From NCBI GenBank assembly GCA_019347585.1, contig JAHWLC010000084.1:1-5668 (forward strand): a DNA stretch of 5,668 nt. Direction: 5' to 3'. Source of the stretch: Actinomycetota bacterium (GTDB taxonomy: Bacteria > Actinomycetota > Acidimicrobiia > Spongiisociales > ZC4RG35). This document shows positions 1-5,668 of this stretch, piece by piece; the first letter of the stretch is position 1; every line of letters starts with the position of its first letter. The translations under genes were made by a program, and so were the position numbers. The notes under the pieces were generated by a model that was not told the DNA's origin, did no database searches, and saw only the letters and a list, made by a program, of their open reading frames with translations.

Positions 1-67
1 CAACCTCGGGTAACACGGCCATCGGCGCCGAATCGGCTCGAGCTCGTGCCCCAGAGCCCTCAGACAT
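1..67 (-). CDS. Possible start of a further gene overlapping the end of glyA (partial)
   Basis: An ATG at 67 lies in a different frame from glyA, eight bases overlapping its end, and stays open for 22 codons to the window edge, reading [21 protein letters not shown] second in-frame ATG is at 22. There is no clear Shine-Dalgarno. The fragment is too short to identify and may be chance; continued same-strand coding downstream is expected in an operon but cannot be shown. The 59 nt after glyA also hold two short palindromes but no T-run. Confidence 0.28.
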   Translation of the reverse strand, partial: MSEGSGARARADSAPMAVLPEV

Positions 68-1331
68 GGCCGGCGAACTCGGCAGGGTAGGGCGGGAACT
101 CGGCGGCCAGCTCGCGCACCCTGGTCTCCACCTTGCCCAGCGCCGACTCGTCCCCCCGCTCCCTGAGGGCGGTGGCGATCAGCACGGCCACCTCGGCCGC
201 CTGATCCTCCTTCATGCCCTGGGTGGTCATGGCGGGGGTGCCGATGCGGAGCCCCGAGGCCCGGAAGGGGGGCCGGGGATCGAAGGGGATGGTGTTGAAG
301 TTGAGGGTGATCCCCACGTCGTCGAGCATCCCGGCGGCGTCCTTACCGGTGAGTTCCTCGTCCACCGAGCGCAGGTCGACGAGGAAGAGGTGGTTGTCGG
401 TGCCGCCGGAGACGACCCGGACGCCTTCCTTTTCGACGGTCTCCGCCATCACCCTGGCGTTGGAGACGATCTGGTCGGTGTACTCGGAGAACGAGGGCTG
501 CGCCGCCTCGTGGAAGCACACCGCCTTGGCCGCGATCTGGGACTCGATGGGGCCGCCCTGTGCGTTGGGGAAGACTGCCTTGTTGATCTCTTTGCCGAAG
601 TCCTCCTTGGCCAGGATCAGCCCGCCCCTCGGCCCCCGCAGCGCCTTGTGGGTGGTGGCTGTGACGACGTCGGCGTGCGGCACCGGCGAGGGGTATGAGC
701 CGCCGGCGACGAGACCGATGAAGTGGGCGGCGTCGACCATGAACACCGCCCCGATCTCGTCGGCGATCTCCCTGAACCCCTCGTAGTCGAGCTCGCGGGA
801 GTAGGCGGAGTAGCCGGCGAGGATGATCTTGGGCTTGTGCTCGCGGGCGAGGCGGCGCACTTCGCCCATGTCGATGATCTCGGTCTCCGGATCGACGCCG
901 TAGGCGACGAAGTCGTAGTAGAGGCCGGAGAAGTTGACCGGCGACCCATGGGTGAGATGGCCGCCCTGGTCGAGACGCATCCCGAGGACCTTGTCCCCCG
1001 TTTGGAGAAGGGCGAAGTAGACCGCCATGTTGGCCTGGGCCCCGGAGTGGGGCTGGACATTGGCGAACTCGGCCCCGAACAGCTCGCAGGCCCGGTCGAT
1101 GGCGAGCTGCTCCATCTCGTCGACCACCTCACAGCCCTCGTAGTAACGCTTGCCCGGAGTGCCCTCGGCGTACTTGTTGGTGAACACCGAGCCGGAGGCG
1201 GCCATCACCGCCGGCGAGGCGAAGTTCTCCGAGGCGATGAGATGGATGTGGGTGTTCTGCCGCTCCAGGTCTTTCTTGATGAGTCCGGCTATGGCGGGAT
1301 CGACGCTCTCGATGGGATCCATGGAGATCAT
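60..1331 (-). CDS. glyA: Serine hydroxymethyltransferase
   Basis: GlyA interconverts serine plus tetrahydrofolate with glycine plus 5,10-methylene-tetrahydrofolate, using pyridoxal phosphate (PLP) in the cytoplasm; it is the main source of one-carbon units. The 423 residues cover the whole fold-type I enzyme: [10 protein letters not shown] (30-39), [18 protein letters not shown] (51-68), [11 protein letters not shown] (95-105), HGSPVNFSG (128-136), VDAAHFIGL (199-207), [14 protein letters not shown] (224-237) with PLP Lys229, FPNAQGGP (254-261) and [13 protein letters not shown] (358-370) with the substrate-carboxylate Arg362. Family length is about 415-425. Residue 230 after the lysine is Ala where Ser or Thr is normal, and the DAAHFIG segment replaces the usual DMAHIAG. 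ATG 1331 lies nine bases after the tsaC stop without a Shine-Dalgarno; ATG at 1322 (MDPIES) is an equally plausible start. Function is secure; start is not. Confidence 0.97.
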   Translation of the reverse strand: MISMDPIESVDPAIAGLIKKDLERQNTHIHLIASENFASPAVMAASGSVFTNKYAEGTPGKRYYEGCEVVDEMEQLAIDRACELFGAEFANVQPHSGAQANMAVYFALLQTGDKVLGMRLDQGGHLTHGSPVNFSGLYYDFVAYGVDPETEIIDMGEVRRLAREHKPKIILAGYSAYSRELDYEGFREIADEIGAVFMVDAAHFIGLVAGGSYPSPVPHADVVTATTHKALRGPRGGLILAKEDFGKEINKAVFPNAQGGPIESQIAAKAVCFHEAAQPSFSEYTDQIVSNARVMAETVEKEGVRVVSGGTDNHLFLVDLRSVDEELTGKDAAGMLDDVGITLNFNTIPFDPRPPFRASGLRIGTPAMTTQGMKEDQAAEVAVLIATALRERGDESALGKVETRVRELAAEFPPYPAEFAGHV

Positions 1332-1340
1332 GATCGGAGG

Positions 1341-1907
1341 CTAACGACCCTCGAGGAGGATCGGTCCGGGGCGGAGGATCCGGAGCGAGGGCCCGGTGGC
1401 GTCGACGACGGTGGAAGGCAACCCACCCGGGCTCTCCCCCTCGAGATAGACCGCCACCTCGTCGGCGAACACCGCCCGCGCCTCGGCGGCGGTCATGGTC
1501 TCCTCCTCACCCGACCGGTTCGCCGAAGTCACCGCCAGCGGGCCGGTGAGGATGAGCAGTTGCCTGGCGAGGGGATGGTCGGGGACCCGGATGCCCACGG
1601 TGTCCGCCTGGGCATCGCCCACCCAGTCGGCGAGGATCATCTTTGGCCTCACCACCAGGGTCAGCGCCCCGGGCCAGTGCTCGCGGGCCAGGTTGGCGGC
1701 GCTCCCCGTGATGTCGCCCATCCGGAGGGCGTCCTCCAGGGTGGCGGCGAGCAATCCCACCGGCTTGTTGGGCGGGCGTCCCTTCAGCTCGAAGAGCCGG
1801 CTGACCGCCTCGGTGGAGAGCGGGTCGACGCCGATGCCATACACGGTGTCGGTGGGCATCCCCACCACCTGTCCCGCCCGAACCGCGCCGACTGCCTCTT
1901 CGATCAC
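1341..1907 (-). CDS. tsaC: L-threonylcarbamoyladenylate synthase, single-domain TsaC/YrdC type
   Basis: This enzyme makes threonylcarbamoyl-AMP from threonine, bicarbonate and ATP, the first step of t6A37 modification in ANN-decoding tRNAs. It is 188 residues, a lone YrdC domain without the C-terminal Sua5 domain. Motifs are PTDTVYGIG (18-26), KGRPPNKPVGLL (42-53), REHWPGALTLVV (75-86), TVGIRVPDHPLA (103-114), the nucleotide-binding SANRSG (128-133) and PSTVVD (164-169). The start is GTG at 1907, overlapping the prmC stop as GTGA, which places the start just before the conserved VxAGQVVGMPTDTVYG block. An open frame runs on upstream to 2384 inside prmC but has no family similarity and is a shadow. 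There is no Shine-Dalgarno, so translation likely depends on coupling to prmC. A prmC-tsaC pairing is widespread. The TAG stop is nine bases before glyA. Confidence 0.95.
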   Translation of the reverse strand: MIEEAVGAVRAGQVVGMPTDTVYGIGVDPLSTEAVSRLFELKGRPPNKPVGLLAATLEDALRMGDITGSAANLAREHWPGALTLVVRPKMILADWVGDAQADTVGIRVPDHPLARQLLILTGPLAVTSANRSGEEETMTAAEARAVFADEVAVYLEGESPGGLPSTVVDATGPSLRILRPGPILLEGR

Positions 1908-1915
1908 GGCTTGAC
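1900..1915. repeat. 16-bp exact direct repeat, copy at the prmC/tsaC junction
   Basis: The plus-strand sequence TCGATCACGGCTTGAC here is identical to 4960-4975. In this copy, read on the minus strand, it encodes the last residues of PrmC (VKP stop) and the overlapping GTG start of tsaC. Flanking bases differ on both sides. Confidence 0.6.
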
Positions 1916-2629
1916 GGCGACCAGATAGCGGTCCCGGCCGGTGAGGTCCCGGCGGATCACCGAGCTCAGGTCGCGAACCGAGCTGGAGGCGGAGACCCCC
2001 TGGCGCTCGCCGATCTCGCAGACCAGGACGCCACCGGGACGGAGCCACTTCGCCGCCGAATCCCCGATGCGCTGGATCACCTCGAGCCCGGTCGGACCGG
2101 CCACCAGCGCCTCCTTGGGCTCGCGTCTCACGTCGGCGGGAAGCAAGGAGAACTGTGACTCCGCCACGTAAGGAGGGTTGGCCGCGATCAGGTCGACCTC
2201 CCCGATCAGGCTCTGTGGCAGCGGGTCGAACAGGTCGCCATGAGCAAAGGTGACGTCGAGGCCGGTTCGCTCCTTGTTGGCTTTGGCCACGGCGAGAGCG
2301 TCCTCCGAGGTGTCGGTGGCGAACACCGAGGCGGCCGGGAAGCGCTTCTTGAGGGCGAGAGCGAGCGCCCCCGACCCGGTGCATAGGTCGACGATGAGCT
2401 CGGGGCTTCGCACCATGCGGGCGGCCAGCTCGTAGAGGCCCTCGGTCTCGGGACGGGGGACGAGGACCCGCTCGTCGACCATGAGCTCGAGGGGACCGAA
2501 GGCGGCCGTGCCCTCGATGTACTGCAGCGGCTCCCCGGCCTCACGCCGGGCCACCAGCTCTTCCAGGGAACGATCCGGTCCGGCCACCGCTTCCAACCGA
2601 GCCATCTCGTGGGGGGGTAGCTGCGCCAT
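1904..2629 (-). CDS. prmC: Release-factor glutamine N5-methyltransferase (PrmC/HemK), short N-terminus
   Basis: PrmC uses S-adenosylmethionine to methylate the glutamine of the GGQ motif in RF1 and RF2, which speeds peptide release. The 241 residues show GEPLQYIEG (32-40), VLVPRPETE (55-63), SAM-binding motif I DLCTGSGALALAL (81-93), acidic motif ATDTSEDAL (104-112), the catalytic NPPY (151-154, which holds the target glutamine amide) and VREPKEAL-like and VCEIGERQG segments near the end. The methyltransferase domain is complete. The N-terminal helical domain, about 70-80 residues in typical members, is cut to about 35 here. An in-frame TAG at 2633-2635, two codons before the ATG, blocks extension. 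No good Shine-Dalgarno precedes ATG 2629; ATG at 2605 is a weaker alternative. The stop overlaps the next GTG as GTGA. The identity is firm; the exact start is less so. Confidence 0.94.
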   Translation of the reverse strand: MAQLPPHEMARLEAVAGPDRSLEELVARREAGEPLQYIEGTAAFGPLELMVDERVLVPRPETEGLYELAARMVRSPELIVDLCTGSGALALALKKRFPAASVFATDTSEDALAVAKANKERTGLDVTFAHGDLFDPLPQSLIGEVDLIAANPPYVAESQFSLLPADVRREPKEALVAGPTGLEVIQRIGDSAAKWLRPGGVLVCEIGERQGVSASSSVRDLSSVIRRDLTGRDRYLVAVKP

Positions 2630-2653
2630 GGCCTAGAGCAGTCTGGCAGAGGA

Positions 2654-2998
2654 TTACATCGCGTCCGTGAAGTGGCTCCGCCTAGGGCGCAGGAGAAAAC
2701 GCACCCCGTCAGCCAGCAGGGCCAGCACGATCAGGCCAACGCCGGCGGCAATGCTCCACACGAGCAAGAAGGGCTCGAAGCTCTCCGTGGCTCCAGGTTG
2801 CAGCCGACGCGGCCACAAAGCCCACGCCGCGGCCAGAAGGCTCAACACGACCAGCGGCGAAACCAGCCTGAGTGTCGCCAGTGGTCTTTGATCATGGGCA
2901 ACTCGTCTCCAACCCCACCAAAGGAGGACAGCGACAAACAGCGCCAAGGCGACATAGCCGCCGTAGTCCTCGTTGACGCCGAGGGCACGCTCGATCAC
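2654..2998 (-). CDS. Small uncharacterised membrane protein, three predicted helices
   Basis: I do not recognise this 114-residue protein. It is strongly hydrophobic, with three likely membrane helices at about residues 13-30 (GGYVALALFVAVLLWWGW), 44-62 and 77-103. Arg/Lys-rich ends (WRR, WPRR, RPRR) would place charged flanks on the cytoplasmic side. There is no signal peptide cleavage site, cysteine or catalytic motif. The GTG start at 2998 overlaps the prfA TGA stop as GTGA, with GAGG seven bases upstream, so it is probably translated by coupling to prfA. The low-complexity hydrophobic make-up, in-frame length and overlap make it credible as a gene. It sits between prfA and prmC, which usually adjoin, and is in the same reading frame as prmC, separated by TAA (2654-2656) and TAG (2633-2635). 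A role in translation termination is not implied by position alone. Confidence 0.75.
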   Translation of the reverse strand: MIERALGVNEDYGGYVALALFVAVLLWWGWRRVAHDQRPLATLRLVSPLVVLSLLAAAWALWPRRLQPGATESFEPFLLVWSIAAGVGLIVLALLADGVRFLLRPRRSHFTDAM

Positions 2999-4059
2999 GC
3001 CTCGGCCTCGGCGAGCCGCTCCGCCTGCTCCTGAGCGCTGAGCGCTGCCACGAACTCGTCGAGATCACCCTCCAGAACCTGGTCGAGACGGCGGATGGTG
3101 AGACCGACCCGGTGGTCGGTCACCCGGTTCTCCTTGTAGTTGTAGGTCCGGATCTTCTCCGAGCGCTCCCCCGTGCCCACCTGGCTCTTTCTCTCACCGG
3201 CGAGCTCGGCTGCCGCCTTCTCCTGCTCCATCTGGAGAAGACGGGCGCGGAGCACTCGCCAGGCCTTCTCCTTGTTCTGCAGCTGGCTCTTCTCGTCCTG
3301 CATCGACACCACCAGCCCGGTGGGGATATGGGTGAGCCGGACCGCGGAGTCGGTGGTGTTCACCGACTGTCCGCCGGGGCCGGTGGAGCGGTAGACATCG
3401 ACCCTGACGTCGCTGGGTTCGATCCCGATATCGACCTCCTCGGCCTCGGGAAGCACCGCCACGGTCGCCGTCGAGGTGTGCACCCTCCCCTGCGACTCGG
3501 TCCTGGGCACCCGCTGCACCCGATGCACCCCGCCCTCGTACTTGAGCCGGGAGTAGGCCCCCCGGCCTTTCACCGCCACCGTCACCTTGTCGTAGCCCCC
3601 GGTCTCGGAGCCTGAGACCTCCATCGGCTCGACCTTGTAGCCGAGGCGCTCGGCGTACTTCTCGTACATGCGCAACAGATCGCCGGCCCAGATCGAGGCC
3701 TCGTCGCCTCCCGCCGCCGATCGGATCTCGAGGATCACATCCTTGGCGTCGTGGGGGTCGGTGGGCACCAGGGCGTCTTTGATCCGCTCCTCCAGCTCTT
3801 CGATCTCGTGGCGGATATCCTTGGCCAGGGCGGCCATGTCCTCGTCGTCGGACATCTCCCGAGCCTCGGCCAGGTCGGTGTTGAGCTGTTTCCAGCGGCG
3901 AATGCCGGCCACGACATCCTTGAGCTCGGAATGGCGCCGGCCCAGGTCGGGCAGCCGGGAGGGATCGGAGATCACCTCGGGGTCGGCGAGGGACTTCTCG
4001 ATCTCCTCGAACACGGTTTCGATCTCCTCCATTCGCTCGGAGAAGTGGGACTCGGCCAT
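2995..4059 (-). CDS. prfA: Peptide chain release factor 1 (RF1)
   Basis: RF1 reads UAA and UAG in the ribosomal A site and triggers release of the finished protein. The 354-residue length matches the family (about 355-360). An N-terminal helical domain (1 to about 100) is followed by EIRSAAGGDEASIWAGDLLRM (111-131), HRVQRVPRTESQGRVHTS (179-196) and TGPGGQSVNTTDSAVRLTH (226-244), with the catalytic GGQ at 229-231. The PxT stop-recognition tripeptide at 185-187 is PRT rather than the usual PAT or PVT; this and the absence of SPF identify RF1, not RF2. The C-terminal RTYNYKENRVTDHR motif is intact. I chose ATG at 4059 (GGAGG seven bases upstream; the ATG shares its A with the preceding TGA stop). 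GTG at 4062, directly in front and in frame, is an alternative adding one residue. Gln231 is the expected target of PrmC, encoded two genes downstream. Confidence 0.98.
   Translation of the reverse strand: MAESHFSERMEEIETVFEEIEKSLADPEVISDPSRLPDLGRRHSELKDVVAGIRRWKQLNTDLAEAREMSDDEDMAALAKDIRHEIEELEERIKDALVPTDPHDAKDVILEIRSAAGGDEASIWAGDLLRMYEKYAERLGYKVEPMEVSGSETGGYDKVTVAVKGRGAYSRLKYEGGVHRVQRVPRTESQGRVHTSTATVAVLPEAEEVDIGIEPSDVRVDVYRSTGPGGQSVNTTDSAVRLTHIPTGLVVSMQDEKSQLQNKEKAWRVLRARLLQMEQEKAAAELAGERKSQVGTGERSEKIRTYNYKENRVTDHRVGLTIRRLDQVLEGDLDEFVAALSAQEQAERLAEAEA
3006..3009 (-). promoter_or_regulatory. Shine-Dalgarno site of the small membrane protein gene
   Basis: GAGG at the end of prfA, seven bases before the GTG start at 2998. 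It supports the GTGA overlap start. Confidence 0.45.
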
Positions 4060-5102
4060 CACACCCCCTCCGCAGTCGCCACCCGGCGCGCCTCTATCGC
4101 CGAGTGCGGCACCCCGCCCCGCTCCAGGATCTCCGAGACCTTCTCCTCGTCGAGGGCGGTGATCAGGCTGGCGATGGCCACCTCGATCTGGTCCTCGTCG
4201 GGGGGGCCGGTGGTGAGCAGCTGCAGCCAGAGGCCGGGGGCGGCGAGCACCTTGGCGAGGGCGCCGTCGGGCCGGGTGCCCGACCAGCGCAGGACCTCAT
4301 AGGCGACGCCGGCGATCACCGGGATCCCCAGCAGCCGGGAGACCACCAGGAACACCAGCCCGGGGACGCCGAAGAAAGTGAAGAGGACAATCGATCCCAG
4401 GATGACGAGGAGGAGGAAGCTGGTCCCGCAGCGAGGATGGGCGGGCTCATAGCGGGCCACCGACTCGATGCTGAGCGGCTCCCCGGCCTCGTAGGCGTGG
4501 ATCGACATGTGCTCCGCCCCGTGGTACTCGAACACCCGGGCGATCTCCCGGGACCGCCCGATGGCCCAGATGTAGCCCACGAAGAGGACGAGCCGGATCA
4601 GCCCCTCCACGATGTTGAAGACCAGCCCCGACTCGTCGGCGACGAAGTGGGCGCCGAATGCCGGGATGAGGATGAAGATCCCGGCGAAGAAGACGAAAGC
4701 CAGGCTCATGGTCCATCCGATCTGGGCCGCGGTCAGCGGCTTCTCTTCCTCGCCGGCGGCCTTCTGCGCCGACCAGGAGAGCGCCCGCATGCCCAGGGAG
4801 AGCGACTCGCCGAGCACCACGATCCCCCTCAGGAAGGGGACGCGGGCCCAGCGGTTGCGCTCGGAGAGACGGGGCAGGCGATTGCGGCGGGCTTCCACCC
4901 GGCCGTCGGGACGGCGCACCGCGACGGCCCAGGCCGCCGGGGCGCGCATCATCACGCCCTCGATCACGGCTTGACCCCCAACGGTGTTGGCGGGGTCTAT
5001 CGGGCCGCTCTCCGGTGGAGCGGCGGGCTCGCTCCTACTCAGCGTCCTCTTCCCCGGCCCCGGCGGGCTGCTCGCCGGCCTTGGTGAAGGTGCTCTTGCC
5101 AT
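4059..5102 (-). CDS. DUF1385 / YqhQ-family membrane protein (start uncertain, inside rpmE)
   Basis: This is a DUF1385 protein (B. subtilis YqhQ family, PF07136) of unproven biochemical function; database names such as predicted metal-dependent enzyme are only predictions. With the ATG at 5102 it is 347 residues. Landmarks are [14 protein letters not shown] (residues 42-55), [15 protein letters not shown] (191-205, with His and Glu residues that could bind metal), [10 protein letters not shown] (222-231), and a C-terminal [17 protein letters not shown] segment. Hydrophobic stretches at about 129-150, 161-182, 228-246 and 247-270 suggest four membrane segments. The gene often lies beside prfA in bacteria, as here. 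The start is a problem: between the rpmE stop and the conserved GGQA there is no in-frame ATG, GTG or TTG. The ATG at 5102 has GAGG four bases upstream; a GTG at 5135 is further in. GTG at 4967 would remove GGQA. The first about 40 residues are Pro/Arg-rich and unlike the family. It ends in TGATG with prfA. Confidence 0.88.
   Translation of the reverse strand: MARAPSPRPASSPPGPGKRTLSRSEPAAPPESGPIDPANTVGGQAVIEGVMMRAPAAWAVAVRRPDGRVEARRNRLPRLSERNRWARVPFLRGIVVLGESLSLGMRALSWSAQKAAGEEEKPLTAAQIGWTMSLAFVFFAGIFILIPAFGAHFVADESGLVFNIVEGLIRLVLFVGYIWAIGRSREIARVFEYHGAEHMSIHAYEAGEPLSIESVARYEPAHPRCGTSFLLLVILGSIVLFTFFGVPGLVFLVVSRLLGIPVIAGVAYEVLRWSGTRPDGALAKVLAAPGLWLQLLTTGPPDEDQIEVAIASLITALDEEKVSEILERGGVPHSAIEARRVATAEGV
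4067..4071 (-). promoter_or_regulatory. Shine-Dalgarno site of prfA
   Basis: GGAGG within a purine-rich GGAGGGGG run at the end of the DUF1385 gene. It is seven bases from ATG 4059 and four from GTG 4062, so it favours the ATG. Confidence 0.7.
4960..4975. repeat. 16-bp exact direct repeat, copy at the conserved DUF1385 N-terminal motif
   Basis: Identical to 1900-1915. On the minus strand it encodes the QAVIE of the conserved GGQAVIEG motif, in the same frame as the tsaC copy, where it also reads QAVIE. The GTG at 4967 corresponds to the tsaC start codon. Confidence 0.6.
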
Positions 5103-5292
5103 AACGCCTCTGGAAGCGCTCGACGCGGCCACCACTGTCGACCACCTTCTGCTTCCCGGTGTAGAAGGGATGGCACTCGTTGCACATCTCGATATGCATG
5201 TCGCCTGGCTTGGTGCTCCTCGTGGTGAAGGCGTTGCCGCAGGAACAGGTGACGGTGGTGGTCTCGTAGGTGGGATGGATCTCGCTCTTCAC
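5035..5292 (-). CDS. rpmE: 50S ribosomal protein L31, zinc-binding type
   Basis: This is an 85-residue bL31, a protein at the central protuberance of the 50S subunit that bridges to the 30S head. Four cysteines sit at residues 16, 18, 37 and 40 (CSC and CNEC), the spacing of the zinc-binding C+ form. The family core HPFYTGKQK and the segment [13 protein letters not shown] follow. Compared with the roughly 70-residue E. coli protein it has an extra acidic, Ala/Gly-rich tail (about residues 72-85). The start is GTG at 5292, supported by a GAGGA Shine-Dalgarno six bases upstream; no other start fits the conserved N-terminus. The rho-rpmE order is common in bacteria. In many bacteria C+ L31 has a zinc-free paralogue controlled by Zur; no Zur-like operator is visible here. 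The last 68 nt probably also encode the N-terminus of the next gene in the +1 frame. Confidence 0.97.
   Translation of the reverse strand: MKSEIHPTYETTTVTCSCGNAFTTRSTKPGDMHIEMCNECHPFYTGKQKVVDSGGRVERFQRRYGKSTFTKAGEQPAGAGEEDAE
5107..5110 (-). promoter_or_regulatory. Possible Shine-Dalgarno for the DUF1385 gene, inside rpmE
   Basis: GAGG lies four bases before the ATG at 5102, within codons for the conserved RRY of L31. Because L31 protein sequence constrains these bases, the match may be fortuitous. It is the best support for any DUF1385 start in this window. Confidence 0.4.
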
Positions 5293-5298
5293 TTCTAT

Positions 5299-5303
5299 TC
5301 CTC
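5299..5303 (-). promoter_or_regulatory. Shine-Dalgarno site of rpmE
   Basis: GAGGA lies six bases before the GTG start of rpmE, inside the 13-nt gap after the rho stop. It fixes GTG at 5292 as the start. Confidence 0.75.
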
Positions 5304-5305
5304 GA

Positions 5306-5668
5306 TCAGCCGCTGCTCTTCGCCACTTCGGCGAGGAACTCGGCGTTGGACTTGGTCGTCTTGAGCCGGTCGATGAGGAGCTCGAGAGCGGCGCCCGGCT
5401 CGAGGGCCAGCAGCACCCGCCGCAGCTTCCACACCTGGGCCAGCTCGGTCTTGTCGAACAGCAACTCTTCCTTGCGTGTTCCCGACATCTCGATGTTCAC
5501 CGCCGGATAGATCCGCTTGTCGGCGAGCTTCCGATCGAGATGGAGCTCCATGTTCCCGGTTCCCTTGAACTCCTCGTAGATGACCTCATCCATCTTGGAG
5601 CCGGTCTCCACCAGGGCGGTGCCGAGGATGGTGAGCGAGCCACCCTCCTCGATGTTCCTAGCCGCGCC
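5306..5668 (-). CDS. rho: Transcription termination factor Rho, C-terminal part (5' end outside window)
   Basis: This is the last 120 residues of Rho, the hexameric RNA-dependent ATPase helicase that ends transcription of untranslated RNA. The frame is open from the window edge. It reads [14 protein letters not shown], then [19 protein letters not shown], then [10 protein letters not shown] and SGTRKEELL, all hallmarks of the Rho C-terminal ATPase domain, including the R-loop/arginine-finger region. It closes with a conserved helical tail ending in KSSG and a TGA stop. The N-terminal RNA-binding domain, Walker A and Walker B lie beyond the edge. The GTG at 5611 is an internal Val (ALVETG), not a start. 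Only 13 nt separate the stop from rpmE, with no hairpin plus T-run, so the transcript probably continues. Family identification is very secure; domain content upstream of the window cannot be judged. Confidence 0.98.
   Translation of the reverse strand, partial: GAARNIEEGGSLTILGTALVETGSKMDEVIYEEFKGTGNMELHLDRKLADKRIYPAVNIEMSGTRKEELLFDKTELAQVWKLRRVLLALEPGAALELLIDRLKTTKSNAEFLAEVAKSSG

Noticed and set aside
5..59. Rho-independent terminator after glyA
   Set aside because: Short palindromes (CGAGCTCG, CGGCGCCG) are present but neither forms a long stem followed by a T-run on the minus strand.
723..1928. Plus-strand open frame of 401 codons opposite glyA and tsaC
   Set aside because: It is antisense to two clearly identified genes, with Gly/Val/Asp/His-rich composition typical of a GC-rich shadow frame, and has no recognisable motif.
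1908..2384. N-terminal extension of tsaC into prmC
   Set aside because: The open frame upstream of GTG 1907 is Arg/Gly-rich, has no family similarity and overlaps the PrmC catalytic domain; the GTGA overlap start fits the TsaC family length.
2633..2656. Read-through fusion of the small membrane protein to PrmC
   Set aside because: The two genes share a frame, but two stops (TAA and TAG) intervene, TAG works as a normal stop in rpmE and tsaC, and no recoding signal is visible.
4104..5087. Plus-strand open frame of 327 codons opposite the DUF1385 gene
   Set aside because: Very Asp/Glu/Gly/His-rich, lying antisense to a conserved membrane protein; a shadow caused by high GC.
5609..5611. GTG as a start for a short Rho-like gene
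   Set aside because: The frame is open further upstream and encodes conserved Rho residues to the window edge, so this is an internal valine of rho.
1..5668. Mobile element, CRISPR array, tRNA, riboswitch or defence genes
   Set aside because: Nearly every base is assigned to housekeeping genes; no terminal inverted repeats, spaced repeat arrays, cloverleaf folds or transposase motifs were seen by eye.

Overview
The window is a compact, GC-rich, single-strand block of bacterial housekeeping genes, all read on the minus strand. In transcription order (high to low coordinates) it holds: the 3' end of rho, rpmE (ribosomal protein L31), a DUF1385/YqhQ-family membrane protein, prfA (release factor 1), a small uncharacterised three-helix membrane protein, prmC (release-factor glutamine methyltransferase), a TsaC/YrdC-type threonylcarbamoyl-AMP synthase, and glyA (serine hydroxymethyltransferase). 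A possible further start codon overlaps the end of glyA and runs off the window. GC-rich third positions, frequent GTG starts, the gene order, and the style of the RF1, L31 and GlyA proteins suggest a high-GC actinobacterium, perhaps of an Acidimicrobiia-like lineage. That placement is an inference, not a match.

Layout: 5668-5306 rho C-terminus; 5292-5035 rpmE, 13 nt after rho with a clear Shine-Dalgarno; about 5102-4059 DUF1385 protein, whose start seems to lie inside rpmE; 4059-2995 prfA, joined by TGATG; 2998-2654 membrane protein, joined by GTGA; 2629-1904 prmC after a 24-nt gap; 1907-1341 tsaC, joined by GTGA; 1331-60 glyA after 9 nt. No gap exceeds 59 nt, and I see no internal promoter or intrinsic terminator, so the block looks like one operon with translational coupling at most junctions.

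Together the genes serve transcription termination (Rho), the ribosome (L31), translation termination and its maturation (RF1, and PrmC which methylates the RF1 GGQ glutamine), tRNA t6A modification (TsaC) and one-carbon/glycine metabolism (GlyA). I see no mobile element, CRISPR array, defence system or RNA gene, and no evidence of an undescribed multi-gene system. The points worth a second look are local: a DUF1385 gene with no canonical start outside rpmE, an N-terminally short PrmC preceded by in-frame stops and an extra membrane gene, a PRT stop-codon-recognition tripeptide in RF1, an Ala next to the PLP lysine of GlyA, and a 16-bp exact repeat at two places in the operon.
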